Assembly: GCA_013433145.1 (NCBI GenBank)
Contig: CM024181.1
Span: 3,534,001 to 3,598,000 of the forward strand
Length of the DNA stretch: 64,000 bases
Direction of reading: 5' to 3'
DNA from: Ascaris suum
Taxonomy: Eukaryota > Nematoda > Chromadorea > Rhabditida > Ascarididae
Part shown: positions 1 to 23,264 of the stretch, in pieces
Position numbering within the stretch: position 1 is the first letter of the stretch
Layout of the letters: every line of letters begins with the position of its first letter
Made by a program: the position numbers and the translations under genes
Notes under the pieces: model-generated
What the model was told of the DNA's origin: nothing
The model's database searches: none
What the model saw: only the letters and a program-made list of their open reading frames with translations

Positions 1-234
1 AAAAAAATGCACAGGTGAATGAAGCAAAGAAATGCGCATCACTGCTAAAATGCGCCTCGCACAATACGCGTAATTTGGAATTATTCGAATTCAACAAATC
101 ACCTCTATAGTGCTTTTGCTCAACAACGCAATAACACTCGACGCCCAAAAGCAATGCAAACAACAGTCTTTGAGCATAGCAAAAAAGCAAGCTGGCAGGC
201 ACACAAAGACACCTCGTTCGAACAGCTCGGATAC

Positions 235-678
235 CTGTTTCCTCATCGTTTGATTCCCCCTTGAGGCTGTTTTTTTTCTTCTTTTCTGATTTAGAAACAA
301 CACTTGCAGCTGCAAATGTGGCCAATTCTCGACCTTTACAGCCACTAGGCATTTCCTCGACCTTTGCTCGTTTGCCTATCACGATCTCTCCAACAACCGG
401 TTTTCCACACACAACAACAATGAATTTACTACCTCTTCTTATGTCTACCTCAACTAATACCAGAGTACATTTGATAACTTCGCAATACGTAACTAATTGT
501 AGCCTAAAATAGCAAAAAGGTACTTTAGGCTAGAATTAGTTTATTTCCTATCTCAAACTTGATAAGTCCCCTGATAATTAAAATGGAAACATTCGTAGTA
601 AAGCTTTTCCATTTGAAGCGATCCGATCGCTCATAGAAATTACTTTTGGAAGGATGGGATTTTAAGCGATGTGCTCCA
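235..678 (-). CDS. Partial gene at left edge, two exons; possible dsRNA-binding-like segment
   Basis: Two exons fit together by phase: 678-559 (acceptor TTTTGCAG, donor GTTTGA) and 503-235 (acceptor TATTTTAG, donor GTATCC). They give about 130 codons without a stop. The second exon begins around LQLVTYCEVIK, runs through a hydrophobic beta-rich stretch (KFIVVVCGKPVVGEIVIG), then SGCKGRELATFAAASVVSK followed by a lysine run and an acidic tail. The GCKGRELATFAAASVV stretch is laid out like the second helix of a double-stranded-RNA-binding domain (small/basic residues, then REL.. AAA.VV). That match is by eye and incomplete: the usual first helix is not visible. The same frame stays open to base 1, so either the exon is longer or the gene continues beyond the window. 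The 5' end, right of 678, was not found. Function unknown; it could also be a chance open frame with good splice signals. Confidence 0.38.
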
Positions 679-1177
679 CTGCAAAACGGATTCAATTGTT
701 TCGTCACGTTTAAGTTCTTATAACTGTTTACGAAGTTCATAGGTCAGTTTGAAAGTTGGTATGATGGATCATCCTCAATTGTGCGCTATATCTACGAAAT
801 CTCCTCACTATGAAGTTAGTTGCTACAGAGTTAAAATTGTCAGACAGACACATGCATACGCACAGACATAGAGCAGACATGATGTGCTTTGCGGACACAA
901 ATTTAAACATATGCATAATAAATAAAATTAAATAAATAAATAAATAAGCAGTAAGACACCTTTTTGCTAAGTAGGCAGCAGAGCAACAGCACATGTAAAC
1001 GAATAAATACCATTTTTGAGAAGCTTAACGCCACTATGGTGATGCCATACTACATAGGGCAAGCAAGCGGTCACGTGCATTTCACATGCAGCAGAATGTA
1101 AATACGAAAGGAGCGATCAATATTCACGTAAATCGAATAACAATGAGCAAGCGCCAGTTTCTTGGGAATATTTTGTT

Positions 1178-1197
1178 GGGGGGGGGGGGGGGGGGGG
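1178..1197 (+). repeat. Poly-G tract, 20 G
   Basis: An uninterrupted run of 20 G on the plus strand. No gene nearby. Length in the read may be inexact because such runs are hard to sequence. Confidence 0.95.
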
Positions 1198-2317
1198 AAC
1201 CGAATGTTTTGTGAATACGAAATCCGGTTCGTCTCTTTTTTTTAGTCTTGAATCTGGGCAATTGACAACGAAGCAAATGAATTATTAGAATCCTATATTG
1301 CAATATTAAAGCATAACTATACAATTCGATATCCCCAGAGATATTTAAATAATTACAACCTTATAAGCTTGATAGTTATATAGTAATACTCTTGTAAAAG
1401 TGATACTCATAATTTGAGCAGAGGAAATATTCATTGATAAGCTTATTTCATATCTAATCACTAGTCAGAAAAACTTTTAAGCCATAGATTCATGCTACTT
1501 CCCTCTCCTCATTAAGAAAATTGGTTTATTTCATGATGTGCTGAGGGTACATTATAGTGAACCCCTCACCCCTCATCCTCCCCTCATTGGCCGTAGTCGG
1601 AAATAAGACTCCGCGGAGATCTGCGAGAAGGCTTACTCCAAGAGAGGAAAATTAGATAAGCAAGAAAAAATTAACAAATTGGATTAGAAAGTGTGGAAAA
1701 CTTATTCAAATTCCGACAATTACGGCAGTTAGTAATTGTTTCTTTTTCAAGAATCGAGAAATAGGGTCGTACAAAATCTGAAGCTTCAGAGATCCGCAAA
1801 AACATTCACCTAAAACTGGAAAGGAAGGTGAGAGGTGATCCTTCGGTCATATTAAGGCTTGATGACGGGTTAGTCAGTCACAAATGTTTTAATCCTTGCA
1901 CGACATGGAATAAAAAAAATCGCGTATCATTGCAACGAGCATTAAAGCGTTCTTCGGCTAGCAACGTGCAGAATTTTTGGTGAAATAAAAAAAAATTCAT
2001 GCTGCGCTATGATAAGTGACACAGCAATTTTCAAGTGAAAAGGTAATTCGGCAGCGTATAAAAATTATTATCGTTGAATGATGTCGACTAAAAATCACTC
2101 AAAAAACTTCCCAACGACATATTTATGGGCGCATTCTTGTCGCTCTTAACATACAAACAACTTGTATGTGTGAAAGACACATCTTACTTTAGATAAGACA
2201 GAACGTCACAACGAGATATCTTCCATAAACAAAACAATCACGCTTGTAAAAGTATTGCTGCAATTATATAAACATAAAGTAGCTGCAAACAGGGCAACAT
2301 ACTTTCGTTTTTAATTG

Positions 2318-2535
<218 letters not shown>

Positions 2536-3698
2536 GATCGTCTCAGTGCCAACTTTCATAAATTAGCGGCAAATAATGAAATAAAAAGAATGTTGCTTCC
2601 ACATCTCAACTTGCCCAATTGCTTGCATTCCTTTTTTTTGACGAGAAATCGTCTTCCGGCGACGAGATACGTGCAGAGTGTGTGTGTGTATACGAGTTGT
2701 TTTTGTGTCTTTGAATGCGTCTTTATCTCTTTTCGAAATTGATAAATCAACGTGAAAAATGGAATAAAAGATTTTCCTACGACGAAATACAAACAACAAA
2801 TTTCGTAACTTTAGCTTTAATGGTTCTTGAGTTGAAACTACCCGACATAGAGACAGACGCATACATACAGATATACGTAAAACGCTCTTTAGTGAGCCGT
2901 AAAATTGAAAATCGCAAAAACACATAAAAACACGATCACTGATATAAGAATAACTATTTTTATGTTTCCTCTGCATCAATATTGGCCCATTAATATTGGA
3001 TCGGTTTCAAAACGTCTTAATTGTTGTGAAATGAGAAACATATGATCGTTCCATTGACTTCAGTTCACCGTTACTACTTGCGTGATTCAACGAACCACTA
3101 TTACGTTATATATAGGAAATAATAATTCGATAGGGACTGCGTTGCGACTAGTAATTATGCTAACACAAATATTCATAAAGCTAGTTATAAATGTCCATAT
3201 TTTTAAAACTTCTACCATAGAAATAAAATGCAATCTTTGTTGCTCCTATCGACCTAAACATTCAAAACAGAAAGTGCCATTGACAGAAACAATAAAATAT
3301 ACAACTCGGATGGATGCAATATATGCAATCCAAGAAAGAAAATAATAGAGAGAAATCATAAGAAAGAAAAAGGATCTATTTGAAACAAAATGATTTTTAG
3401 CTAGTCGAAAAAAATTCAAAAATTTTGCACGGATATTTCAAACACTAAAATTTGGGAAAAAATCGTTTCTGCTCAATATTATTTAAAAACCGAAAGTTTT
3501 CAATCTTTGACGCTTTAAACGAAATTTTCTATGCATTAGCATATGAATACAAATTATCGGAGTATTGTTTTATGGAGGAAATCATTTTCACTCCCCCTTC
3601 CCCCCCCCCCTCCCTACCTTCTCTTCTCCTTTGGATCACTGAGAATAATGGTATGACAAGGGTAAATCACTGAGAGAGGGACAAAGAGGAAGCACGAT

Positions 3699-3723
3699 GG
3701 GGGGGGGGGGGGGGGGGGGGGGG
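3699..3723 (+). repeat. Poly-G tract, 25 G, in a purine-rich block
   Basis: Twenty-five consecutive G inside a purine-rich stretch (about 3672-3741, GAGAGGG before and CAAGGGAGGGGAAGG after). A pyrimidine-rich block with ten C lies about 90 bases upstream (3592-3630). Intergenic. Confidence 0.95.
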
Positions 3724-4933
3724 CAAGGGAGGGGAAGGCAGCGTTCGTCGTTAGAAACAAAACTTGGCCAGAAAGCAGAATTTGGTTTCTTTTGTGCATT
3801 ATAGAGTTATTATTTCAGCAAAGCGGAATAACTGAAGCAAGGAAACGAATCATTTAACAATGAGTGAGTGTAAAGAGAACAACTGCACAATACCGATTTT
3901 ATTCGAGTTGCCATTATAAGTAATCATATTTTTGTCAGCAAAACTAAATCGCATGAGAATAAAAATAAAGCAAAGAAGATTTTAAAGAGCGAACACAAAC
4001 TACTTCGGTTATTAAAGGGTAATTGCAGATAGAATGCGGTGCGTTATTATCTCTCATAAGTATCACGCCTGCCATTCATATCATAAAACTTACGTCATTT
4101 GAACATATCACCAACACAATTCTATGTTATCAAATTTTTACACATATGACGTAATGATAAGGGACCTCTAAAAAAAACTTGTCTGAGAATAGAACAAGGC
4201 TTTTATATCTCATAAGCTTATCACTAATCACATGCAAAATGAATACAATCAAAGGTATAAACAAATGGAATAATTATAATCGTATTTATGAGCATAAAAA
4301 TCGAAATTCATCCGAAGAAACTATCATTCAAATAGCGTTCTTAGAGGGATTTTCAGCTATCGATTATTAACGTTTGCATTAAGCGAATAATAAACGAAAA
4401 GTGGATGAAAACTTCAATCAGTAATCAATAATTTCTGGATAAATTTTTGTGCATTTATGGGTCTGGATAAATATATTTATTAAATAAATAATAGCAATTT
4501 CTTTAAATTCCAGTTATCTGCTCTGTCGAGTTTTTTTGTGACTTTGAGGTCGCCTCAGTTTTTTTTCAAACTCTCTGAACTTTGTGATTTCGTTTTTCTC
4601 CTTTTTGTTATCTTTTATTTTATCAAAGTTCAAAGAGATCAAAAAATTCAACTTGCAAATTTTTTTCATCCACTATTCTGTTTCCTTCTTTTCTAAAATA
4701 CCGCAATTCCTATTAAAAAGGACTAAAATTATCTCCAAATCGACAAATTTAAACGAAACGTAAATAAGCAATCCGCAGAACTTGATAATTATCTCGTTAA
4801 AAATCGATTTCCTTTCAAAATCCAGCGCGAATTACTAGTGTAATGCTTTGGCTAATAAACACAAAATTTCTGATAGCAACAAAACTTTATTAATGAAAAA
4901 TATGCAACATCGAAGAGATATCGAATGTAAAAG

Positions 4934-5072
<139 letters not shown>

Positions 5073-5398
5073 ATGAAGAAAAATGAGTCACAACCGAATC
5101 AGTTATAAACATTAAAGCATTTATTTTGTTCCGTTTTTTTCTTGTTGGTAACTGATGAAAATTATCGACGAGATGGATGAGATGGAACAAGAAATGTGAT
5201 GCCATCTCTGTTGGCACGTTCCTCTGTTAGCTCTTAATAGACGTTTTGTGCGTTAAAAAAAGTACGCATGAAATATTTTGAGCTGTAAATAACAAACTTC
5301 TTATAGATTCTGGATAACGTTTTCTTCGAGTTGCGAAATACTTCATCTAGACAAAAGATAAGAAAAATGTTCCGTTTTCGTTCGGTGCCACCTTCAAC

Positions 5399-5443
5399 GC
5401 TCTCCCCCCATCCCCTCCTTCCTCTCCCCCATCCTTCTCCCAC
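5399..5443 (+). repeat. Polypyrimidine tract
   Basis: Nearly pure C/T run of about 45 bases with only isolated A. Similar tracts occur around 1562-1590, 36065-36092 and 60683-60738. Confidence 0.8.
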
Positions 5444-8400
5444 TTTCCATTTCTACACACCTACATCATTGATTGCCGTTCTGACGTTTTTTTGAAAGCC
5501 CTTTGACTAACGCTCGATCGCTATTTACCCTCGTTGAAAAACTCTTGCCTGAGTGGCAAATCGTTACTTATTTAATCAGTAATGTTGTATTTCTATTCTC
5601 TCGAGGAAGCTCATATGAGCACCACCCACTTAGAAAGGTCGCAGTCTTATGGTGACGTCAACCTAGGAAGCCTTACCTTCACGCTGACTCATTCATCCTT
5701 TCTTACAGATAAGAGTTTTAAAATTGAGAAATTCTATTCAATTTAAGATTTTCTTTGAATGCGTTACCGTTAGTCAACTCTGAATCAACAAGAACGAGCG
5801 AATTGGACATGCCAAAAAGACTATAAAATGGCCGATTACAACAATAAAAGGAATTCGTTAACGTCAGCAGAAGGGAGAGGGAAGGAAGGGCGATGGGGTG
5901 CAAGGGGAAGAAAAAAGTTCAGGGCAAGCAGTGAGCAAATATGATCTAGAGTTTTATTTCATATTCTCCATAGAGAATTTTAAAAAATTTTTTTTGCCTG
6001 CTGAAATAATGAAACATTTCTCGAATATTTTTGTATTTATACATTTTTTGCAAAACATTTTGCGCGAAAAAATAAAATAAGCTAAGCTAATTTTCCATAT
6101 AACGCCGCAATGATGGTAATATAAATCAACTTATTCAAATATTATAGGAAATTAACTATAAAGAAGAAAAAAAAATCTTATAAAGGACGAAGCAGCAAAC
6201 ATATTTATACGTGATATTTCTCTGCTATAGTTTCTTTGGAGGTAGAGTTTCTGAAATGTGTATGGGGATATTTTTGGACAAATAGATAAAACAATAAAAA
6301 ATATAAGAAATGAATCTCAATCCAACATTTGGTATGCAAATTTGTTATAATAATTACTAAACCTTTCAAAAACCTCCATCGCTTAAAAATATTCAGATGG
6401 CAGCTCATTTGTTTTTTAACTTTTCAATCGTTATAGTATATATTGACGCAATAGTTTTCTCATATATATAGAAATGAAAACGAATATAACATTTAGCTGA
6501 GAAAAGAGAATTTAGCTCAACGTTCGAATATGCACACAGCGGCTCAATCAATATGTGCACACGGCTGTCAGCTTGTTGACGACAGACGTTAGGCAATCTC
6601 GCACTCAACGATAGCGATAACCTCAAAAACTTAACGGAATTTTGCTTTTCATTCGCCTATTGCTCTATTGCCGACTTGTAAATTCAAAATCTGGCCCTCA
6701 TCAATGCAGAAAACAACGTTTCTCACCTTCCCTCCGAAAATACCTGGATGATATTCCGGAATTTCCTTATATAAGCAATCAGTAATTTGTTATATTTCTC
6801 AACGCACTATGTTTGAGACATCTAAAGAAAGCAGCACATTTAATGCTTAGAAAACCATAAGATTGATATCTACCTTTTTTTTCAAATCCTTCTCCCTTCC
6901 AGCTCCTGCCACTTACTTCTTTTCTTATTGCAAAAATGACTGCTTTAGTGGCTCAGCTTATCATCAAGTCCCTCCTTCTCTCTAGCATCATTTCAACGCT
7001 CGACTAGAAACAAAGAGAAGTAATAAGAATTTGTCGGTTGATTGATGAGGGGCGAGGAGAAGACAGGAGGAGCAGAAGTGACAATGCCTTTCTGTTCTTA
7101 TCACCCCCACTCCCTTATCCCGTCATCTCCGGTGTTTTTGAGCCTATTTTGTGGCAATCCCAACGGAAACGGTAGACAACAATGCTACGACCATTTAATG
7201 CATCAAAAGGGACTTACTGCAAGAACCTTTGTGAAAGATCGCATTTATTAAGCAATAAATAAATCGTAAATTATATTTGCTTGAGTATAGCATCTTTTGG
7301 TTAGAATTTATCTATTGTAATGGCATAGAAAATAAAAGCAGCTCTCAAAAACGAATTCTTCACTATCAACATCGACCGGAAATTTTACACCCAAGAATTC
7401 GTTGTTGTGTTCTCTTAAAATGCCTTTTATTCTCACAAAGCAACAATATACAGCATCAAAATCTTTAGTCTAATTCTCTATTGTGTTTATAGATAGTTGC
7501 TAAAAAGCAGCGAGAATAAACGGCACAAAAAGAATAGTGAAAAACGCAGAAACGTCAAAACGGACGGAGATTAAAAGAATAATGAAGCGAAGGTAGTCGA
7601 TCGAGTTGAATATCATTGTATATCGGGACCTCGGCATTCGTTAACTATAAAGAGTGTAAAAGAATTTCAACTTTGTAATGGCTAGACACATTTACTTGCA
7701 AGTACATAAGTGGACTCCGCCCCCAAGATAATAAAAACCTCACCCGTTCTACTTCTCTACCCACTTTCTAATGTTTTCGGTCTCCAGTAATAGCAGCTTT
7801 CAAAGTATTTCAAAAAGCAATCTTCACGTTTAATATTTGAGATTAAAAAATTCCCGTTGATTAAAATCAAAGGAAACTCTAGTCAAAATACCATGGCAAT
7901 CCTCTTTCACTCTGCATAGTAATCCGCTCACATGTTGTTATCTTCTCTATTCCCAAATGTTTTTGTGGAGACGACTAAAAAAACCTTTTGCCATCTCTCA
8001 TATTATTGAATTCAAGCACAACACGTCAACGTTCTTAGTGAATCATAAAGAAAGGAATGGCTAAGCTTCATGTTGAACAATATGTACCCGATACCAATAA
8101 TGATATATCACTAGCATTGCTGCAAGAGTAAGCCGGAAGTGGCTGGACTCAGCATATAAAGGAAATGTTTATTTGCAGCAAATGTTATAAGCGTCCATTT
8201 ACGTCCAATGCTCTTTATTTTCTCAAATTAAACATGAACGGTGAATTCGACCACGCATGACGTATGTTCCGAGAATATGAGGGACAAAAAGGAACGATGA
8301 ACATTTATTATTGAGGACAACAAACTTCCAATATTTATGCGATTATTCTTCGCTTTCAATCGTCATGAACCACATGATATACCGTAGGCGCTTAGATAGA

Positions 8401-8607
8401 AGCACCGGGGATTTTTTTGTGGCTCACGGCTATGTTTGAGTGTAGCAGGGGGAATGTCCGTATTTTTTGCGGCTTTTTGTTGGCAGATACAGTGAAGATT
8501 TAATAACTAGTTATGCAGGTAATTATTGTTGCATGCAAATCTACGAAACTTCGACGCTTTAAAAAGATAATTTGAAGTGTACATATACTATAACGTTTCA
8601 AAACAAG

Positions 8608-8789
<182 letters not shown>

Positions 8790-10075
8790 GAGACAGAGTA
8801 ATATTGAGTTCGACCGCCTCAGATACCTGGCGTCAACCTCCTAATAAAGAACTCATACACAGGATTTATCGACCGTGATGGCGACCAACAATGCGCTATT
8901 CTCGAGCAAGGGATTCCAGCAAGCATCCCATTGAGAATCTCGATGATGCTTTCTAAGTTAGACGATAATAGGACCGAAGCAATAACTGCACAATGTGACA
9001 TTTCTCAACCGTCCACCATCTTCTCAACAAAGCCAACAAATTTTTAAAAAAAACGTATCATTAATGTAACAGTTATATAGCAATAAATAGTGATTATTAG
9101 TCATATTCTGTGCGATCAAATATAGGCAGAAAGCGAATGCAATAAGGAATACTTGGTAGAGACAACAGCATCGATGTCACTTATCATTTGCCATTATTTA
9201 TTCTCAGAAAGCAATGCAAACGGGATACACAACACGTCACTTCATTTCATGGTTTTTCTATAACAGCTTAACAGCTATAACAGCTTATGATTACATGCCA
9301 TATTCCCATATACACAACCGACAATGAAAATAAACAAAATCAATCGATACGAACATAAAGAGGTGTTCGGGTACAAATTAATGTAGTGATGTCATCACTG
9401 AGCGTTTCTAAGTGACCAGCCACAGTGCACGTCACTGCTGATTTTATAGGTGCATTCGACAAATGTGTTGGCCTCGTTCAGATAGCTATGGAGAATTCAT
9501 TGCGATTCTCACAGCGGACTTCACAATCCTTCCTTACAAGACAAATAAGAGTTTAGATTTGTGGTAGACTTTCCCCGAATGGTCATCCGGAAAACGGGTT
9601 TTTATGGTTTCATACGGAAATCGCGAATTGACACGTATGGTTTTCCGGAAACGACTTTTTGGGAATCTAGATATAACCTTTTGTTATATCATTATTAAGT
9701 ATTGATTCAATCCGCAAATTTATACATTTAAATATCTGCATATTAGCTACCTTTTCTATAGAGAAAACTATGATACTTACTTTTTAACATGGAGGAGTTT
9801 TTACGGAAAGAATCTCATGAATATCCCACAAGCTACACCATGTTAACCTAACTGGACGATATTTTCTTACCTTATTTCCACATTATTTTCTTTAAAATAC
9901 AGGTGTTACAATTGTTTCCTTCAATGTCTTAGGAATAATACATGTATTCCGACTCTCCGGAATTAGTTCATAAGAGGATCGTATGAGAAACGCTGCTATT
10001 TCCTATATATAAAATGCGATAATTAAAAAATAAAAACAAAATTAAAATGAAAAATCAAAATTTAAGGGAATCTCA

Positions 10076-10213
<138 letters not shown>

Positions 10214-12640
10214 AATGAATCGTTCTAATACCCACAGAGCAATGTCTTTGAACCATTTTATCGTCTTGTCAAAATTTGTGTAAAAGTAGCATCTTTCCCT
10301 CTCGACCTCCATCTCTTTTAGTGATGAAGTTCTCCTAACGTTTAACAATCGAGTAAGCAAATAGAGTAAAGTTTTATAGACAAATACTCGAAATAGCATT
10401 TAGATTCTTTTTTTTGTTATCGATCGCGAAAGAAAATGTTCGCCGTCATCGATGAGAATCCGGTTGAAATGATGGCGAAAACGATTGCCAATGTCTAATG
10501 GAACAAAAATGTATTCGAAAAATGATGCGAATAACACATCTGCAGTGAGCGCAAATAGCCTGAGTAAATATCTCTTGAGAGTTTTGAGGAATAATGAAAC
10601 ATTTTTCAAGAGACGGAATTTGCTCGCATTCTTCTTTTCTTCATAGATTAAAAAAACGATTTAAAAAATGAAATAAATGGAAAAATTGTTTTAAAGAATA
10701 TTCTTCACACAAATAATTTCCACATTAAAGTTTAGTTAATTCAAAATATTTTATAGCTCTTATTTACAATTTCGGAACAACTTTTACTCAACTATGAAAT
10801 TTAATGTAGCCAGCAAATTCTTTAATCTTGTCAATTGTTCACTGCTTTATTCTACCATCAGAAGACGTGATGAAGCAGAGGAGAAGAAATTTGCCAACTT
10901 GACAAATATAGCAAATGATCGTTCATTTCGCTGAATTTGAATATCCATTCTGCGTTTAAGCGATCTTACAATCAATTAAACTTCTTGTATGTAAATTTCA
11001 AATATTCGTGACAGAATCCCTTAAATCACTCCTATTTGCCTTTAAAAATATTCGAATTTGAAAAAAGAAAATTAATTCACAAAAAAAGGTGATAAATAAA
11101 ATGATAGAAGAAATTAAACTTCAACAACAGCGATGAAGATGTAAAAATTGCATCGAAGGAAAGAATATATAATATTCTCAGAAATATTGCTGCGCTGCAA
11201 TTGAAATAGCAAATAAAGCACACATATATGCGAGTACCAGTTTCAACGTTCTGAATCGACCGATCAACATCAAACTATGTGGCCGAAATGACTTGAGGTG
11301 CAGAAAATAACCGAGATGAACGACACAATGGACAAACCTGCAACGCATGACAGCGGAATATGGGCAGCTATGTTTAGTAACTCGCACATTGAATTTCCTC
11401 TCAATTATCGCCATGATCGGTGTTGAGAGCGGAAGCCACCGGATATACTATGCAAATGCGGGGCGAAGGTATATCTGGAAGTGATGACGATATCTGTCCT
11501 GCTGTAAAGATTCCTCATGTGAGAATTAAAATTTTTCATTCTGTTTACCTTGAGAAATGAACTCGTAAATGTGCACCGCGATGACGAAGCCATGATATGT
11601 TTGTCATTTCCACACAAACAACGATAGCATTGACAACAGCAATAACGAATAAATATTTATTCATTGCTGCAGAACTCCAAGAACTATTATATTTGTTCTT
11701 TTCTGAAAAGCAAGAAGGATCATATCGATCTCAATATAATATCGTTACATTCTATACTACCATTAGATTTTATAACTAAAGCTACTATTTTGAACTGCTT
11801 TTTTTTCCGCTGAGACATGAGCAAGCCTGTGAATTGAGGACCTAAACACACCAACACCCATCAATTGGTTAAAAGGTTACTGAATTTGGAATGCATTTCC
11901 CGGAGCTGTACAGGGCCAGAAACCGCACCAGCGGTCACAAACGAAACTCTTTGATCTTTCCGTGATATCCGGTCATCTATAAACGATCAACGCTAACTGC
12001 TTGGGTATTACTTATTAATATGATGTCATGAAGCTGTTATTTCCTGCCTATAAATGCTTATAGATATCACTTTCTCCCTAATCAATGGTTTTCAGTGGCT
12101 TTATCATCTCGCTATTACTACGATCTATGCGATTTTTTTCCATTATTCCTTTTATTATCAAAAGGAAGACGTTCATCGATTCATTAATTCACGCATTTAT
12201 TTATTTATTTATTCATTCATCAATTTATTATTTATCTACAAGTAATTCATAAGAACTATTAATTTCCAATGCTAAGCATTCTGCATCAAACTTGATGAAT
12301 CCAGAATTTTTTCCAGAATTTCGATCCACAAAACTTCTCATAAATTCATCGTAACTTTAATGTGCAAATCATATTATTATATAATCAAGTTTATATCTAT
12401 AAAACAGTGAAAGTACACAAAATACGAAGAACTTCGTTTCATTTATTTCACTGAAATCATAAAGAAAACTGACAAGAGGCTTTTTTTTGGGGAATTCTAT
12501 GGAAGCACGACGACTCAACGCGAAGCCATAAAAAATTTTGCTCAGCGTCGAGGCACCCAACGCACATGCTCACGTTTGAAAAAATAGCGAAATTCCATCT
12601 AATTCCCAAATCCATTACTTACAACAGCTGGATCATCTCA

Positions 12641-12677
12641 TTGATGGCTAGCCATCAACAACCCCCCCCCCCCCCCC
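12641..12677. repeat. 18-bp perfect palindrome followed by 16 C
   Basis: TTGATGGCTAGCCATCAA (12641-12658) reads the same on both strands. It is followed after three bases by a run of 16 C (12662-12677). Intergenic, no function inferred. Confidence 0.85.
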
Positions 12678-15280
12678 ACCTCTCCTCCACCTGTCGTTTA
12701 ATATCAGATTTTTGCTGCTAAAATAATGGATGCATTAAAAAAACCTTTTTCACTCGACGATGTGCATCTAAGACGATCGTACTCAATGATGCGCGCGTTG
12801 CACTAATCGATCATGAGAATCAAAAATGTCATTTCCCAAGAATGTGATGCCCTATTGCTAGAGTACTTCCTCGAGAGTGGTTTATACCTCAAGAATTTAA
12901 CAGCCACTCTATTGTATAGCACCTGTAGTGTCATTGCTTGTGCAACATTTTAAACTTGTCTTCCAACCTTAGAAAAACTCATTTTCCGCTTCCTTTGCAA
13001 TTCACCATCTAGGTATGACAAGAAACGCTAAGACAACTATTATATGCTAGATAGATGGCACTGAGCAGATCAGTGGCATCTTCACTGGACCAGTTTTGAT
13101 ATTTCTAGCAATGATACGGGATTTGCAAAAGATTAGAAGAGTGCGAGAAATTCAAAACTCGCGAATCGGATATATTCATTACTTGGCGAGCGAATTTTGT
13201 TTAAAGGAGAGAGAGGATGAGAGAGAGAAGGGGAGGGGTTGAAATGGAAAAATATTCGATATAATAAGTATCCATTTTAAGCATAGAACCCCATGTAGAT
13301 CATTGGCACTAATGTGAACGAGCAAATTCGGTCGTTCTGAATGGAACAGACTTGTGTGTTGCCAGTGATGACTTAATTAACCACTGACGTCTAGGGCGTT
13401 GACACTATCAGGAGAGGAAGTTTGTAATGAAACAAGCAAAGAAGAGCTTTCTAATAAAGAACGCTAAGTTTCACCCAGGATAGAGTTCCTGCTAGAGAAG
13501 GTAACATTTCAGCATTTCGCAAAACAGATTTTTTTGCAACAAATGACACTAAAACTCCAGAAATTCCCGCCGCGATGGAGTCTGAAAGGGGAGGGGTTTC
13601 TAATGCCACTCTTCGATCGCTTACCTGGAAATTCAACTGCTAGCTTAAGTGCATCGAAAGGTTAAATGTAGAGAAAAGTGAGCGAAGAGGACGGGAATAG
13701 AATTGAGGCGTGTAAGGCAGCAAAATATACTAGCGGCTGTTATGGTACTAGGAGTTCTCAAAGATGGTACTAAGAGTTCTCATAAGATGAAACAAAACTT
13801 ACTGAAATTGATAATTTATATTCGCTAGTTAGTGCTGCAATCATAGAATTAATGCACTGAATGCATTAAAAAATTGAGGAGAAATGATTTCTCCAAAAGG
13901 TGCACTCAAAAATCGAAACCTTTATTAGCTTTATCTCTCTATACTAGAAGTAAATCGGACTCGACCTCATCGAGTAGCGATTCGACGATTCATTCATAAC
14001 TTCATCTTAGCCTCTATCAAGACGCCTCTATTAATTTGGGAGATGAGTGAGGTCAGGTCCCTCCTCTGGTCCTCGCCTCCCTCATTGCTTCACATTTCAG
14101 ACCTTAGTTTCGTAAATCCCAGATTTTATTTTATCTCTACAAGCAAAAGTTCACCCTTAAAATGCTGACAATTCTTCCAGATGAATCTTTTTCGGATCAT
14201 CAACATAGCCGTCATCAATTCTTTCACTTTCCCATCCTTCGTCTACTCAAACTGTTCATATTGTTCCTATGAGCCTTATGACTCCCTAAACGATCAACGC
14301 TTGCCGAGCGATGGTATTCTACATAGACGTACGTTTGTGGGTTTCGATGCACTATAGAAAAGTAATGCGGCTTATACTCACACGGAACGTATCCTTCCTT
14401 TAGTGAAGTAGTTTTGCTGGCTATATTCTTCGTGATATTTATGCTTCTCTGCATTAAAAAATTTTTAGGATTATAGAGTTCAAGTTCCACTGAAATAAAA
14501 AACGCAGTTTTCGGGGAAAAAAAATTCAATTGTCTCATCCAAAGATATCAAGTTTAAGCTACGACGAGATTATAGCTTATTTCACGTCAAAGGATTTCTC
14601 TTATTTTACCCTTACTAAGAGGTAAATTTTTCCCCTATATCTGCAGGTTCGCTAACTCGATCTGTGGGGTTTATTCGAATAGTTCTGCTTCCTAATAGGT
14701 CGGAAACCTTTTTGTTTTAATGTCTCAATGTGCACAACCTTTTGAAGAATATTTCATTATTAAAAAATAAGGCGGAAAAACTTTTCAAATAATTGCACGA
14801 AATTTTGAAATATTCACGCGAAAATAATCAAAGCTTTGTATTAGATATGTAAATGAAATTTATTTTAAAGCTTAGATCCGAATTGCAATAAGGAAGTGGA
14901 AAAGCGCTCTAGAAGAGTTAGCACAATATGCGCTTTTTGCAATTCCTCTCCTCAAATCTATTAGCTTCATCATTTGTAAACAACTAATATTAATTTATGC
15001 AATAATACATTCATATTTTTATTCATGAGATATATAGTATAAACTATTTGCAAACTTTTTTTGCTCTTTTGGACAACAGATTATTGTAACATTATGTCTG
15101 TGTTTCTGTTTGCGTGTGTCTGTCTGTCGGCGTAATTGTCGGTTTAGGAGCCGCAGATGCTCGAGTTATAAAACTTGCTGGATGTAATACGCTATGACCT
15201 TCTCCATTAGTTAACGTTGAAAGAAGATTTAGGTAATTAAAATGGTAAAAACTTCACATACACTCTGCTTCAACGAATTT

Positions 15281-15291
15281 TTCATTTTAGT
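15281..15291 (+). other. Candidate trans-splice or 5' UTR acceptor of the pseudokinase gene
   Basis: TTCATTTTAG followed by T lies 20 bases upstream of the ATG at 15310. In nematodes, spliced-leader acceptors typically sit at this distance from the start codon. An ordinary cis-intron in a 5' UTR would look the same. Confidence 0.5.
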
Positions 15292-15309
15292 GGGTTTGAG
15301 TCGTAAACG

Positions 15310-23264
<7,955 letters not shown>

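Noticed and set aside
8819..9001. 60-codon minus-strand frame beside a TA array
   Set aside because: Other frames closed and no homology recognised; perhaps a decayed element, but not supportable.
11178..11617. Two overlapping minus-strand frames, one with a hydrophobic end
   Set aside because: The frames differ, no acceptor/donor pair joins them, and an in-frame stop lies directly upstream.
14224..14538. 104-codon minus-strand frame upstream of the pseudokinase gene
   Set aside because: No domain, no splice support; composition like surrounding DNA.
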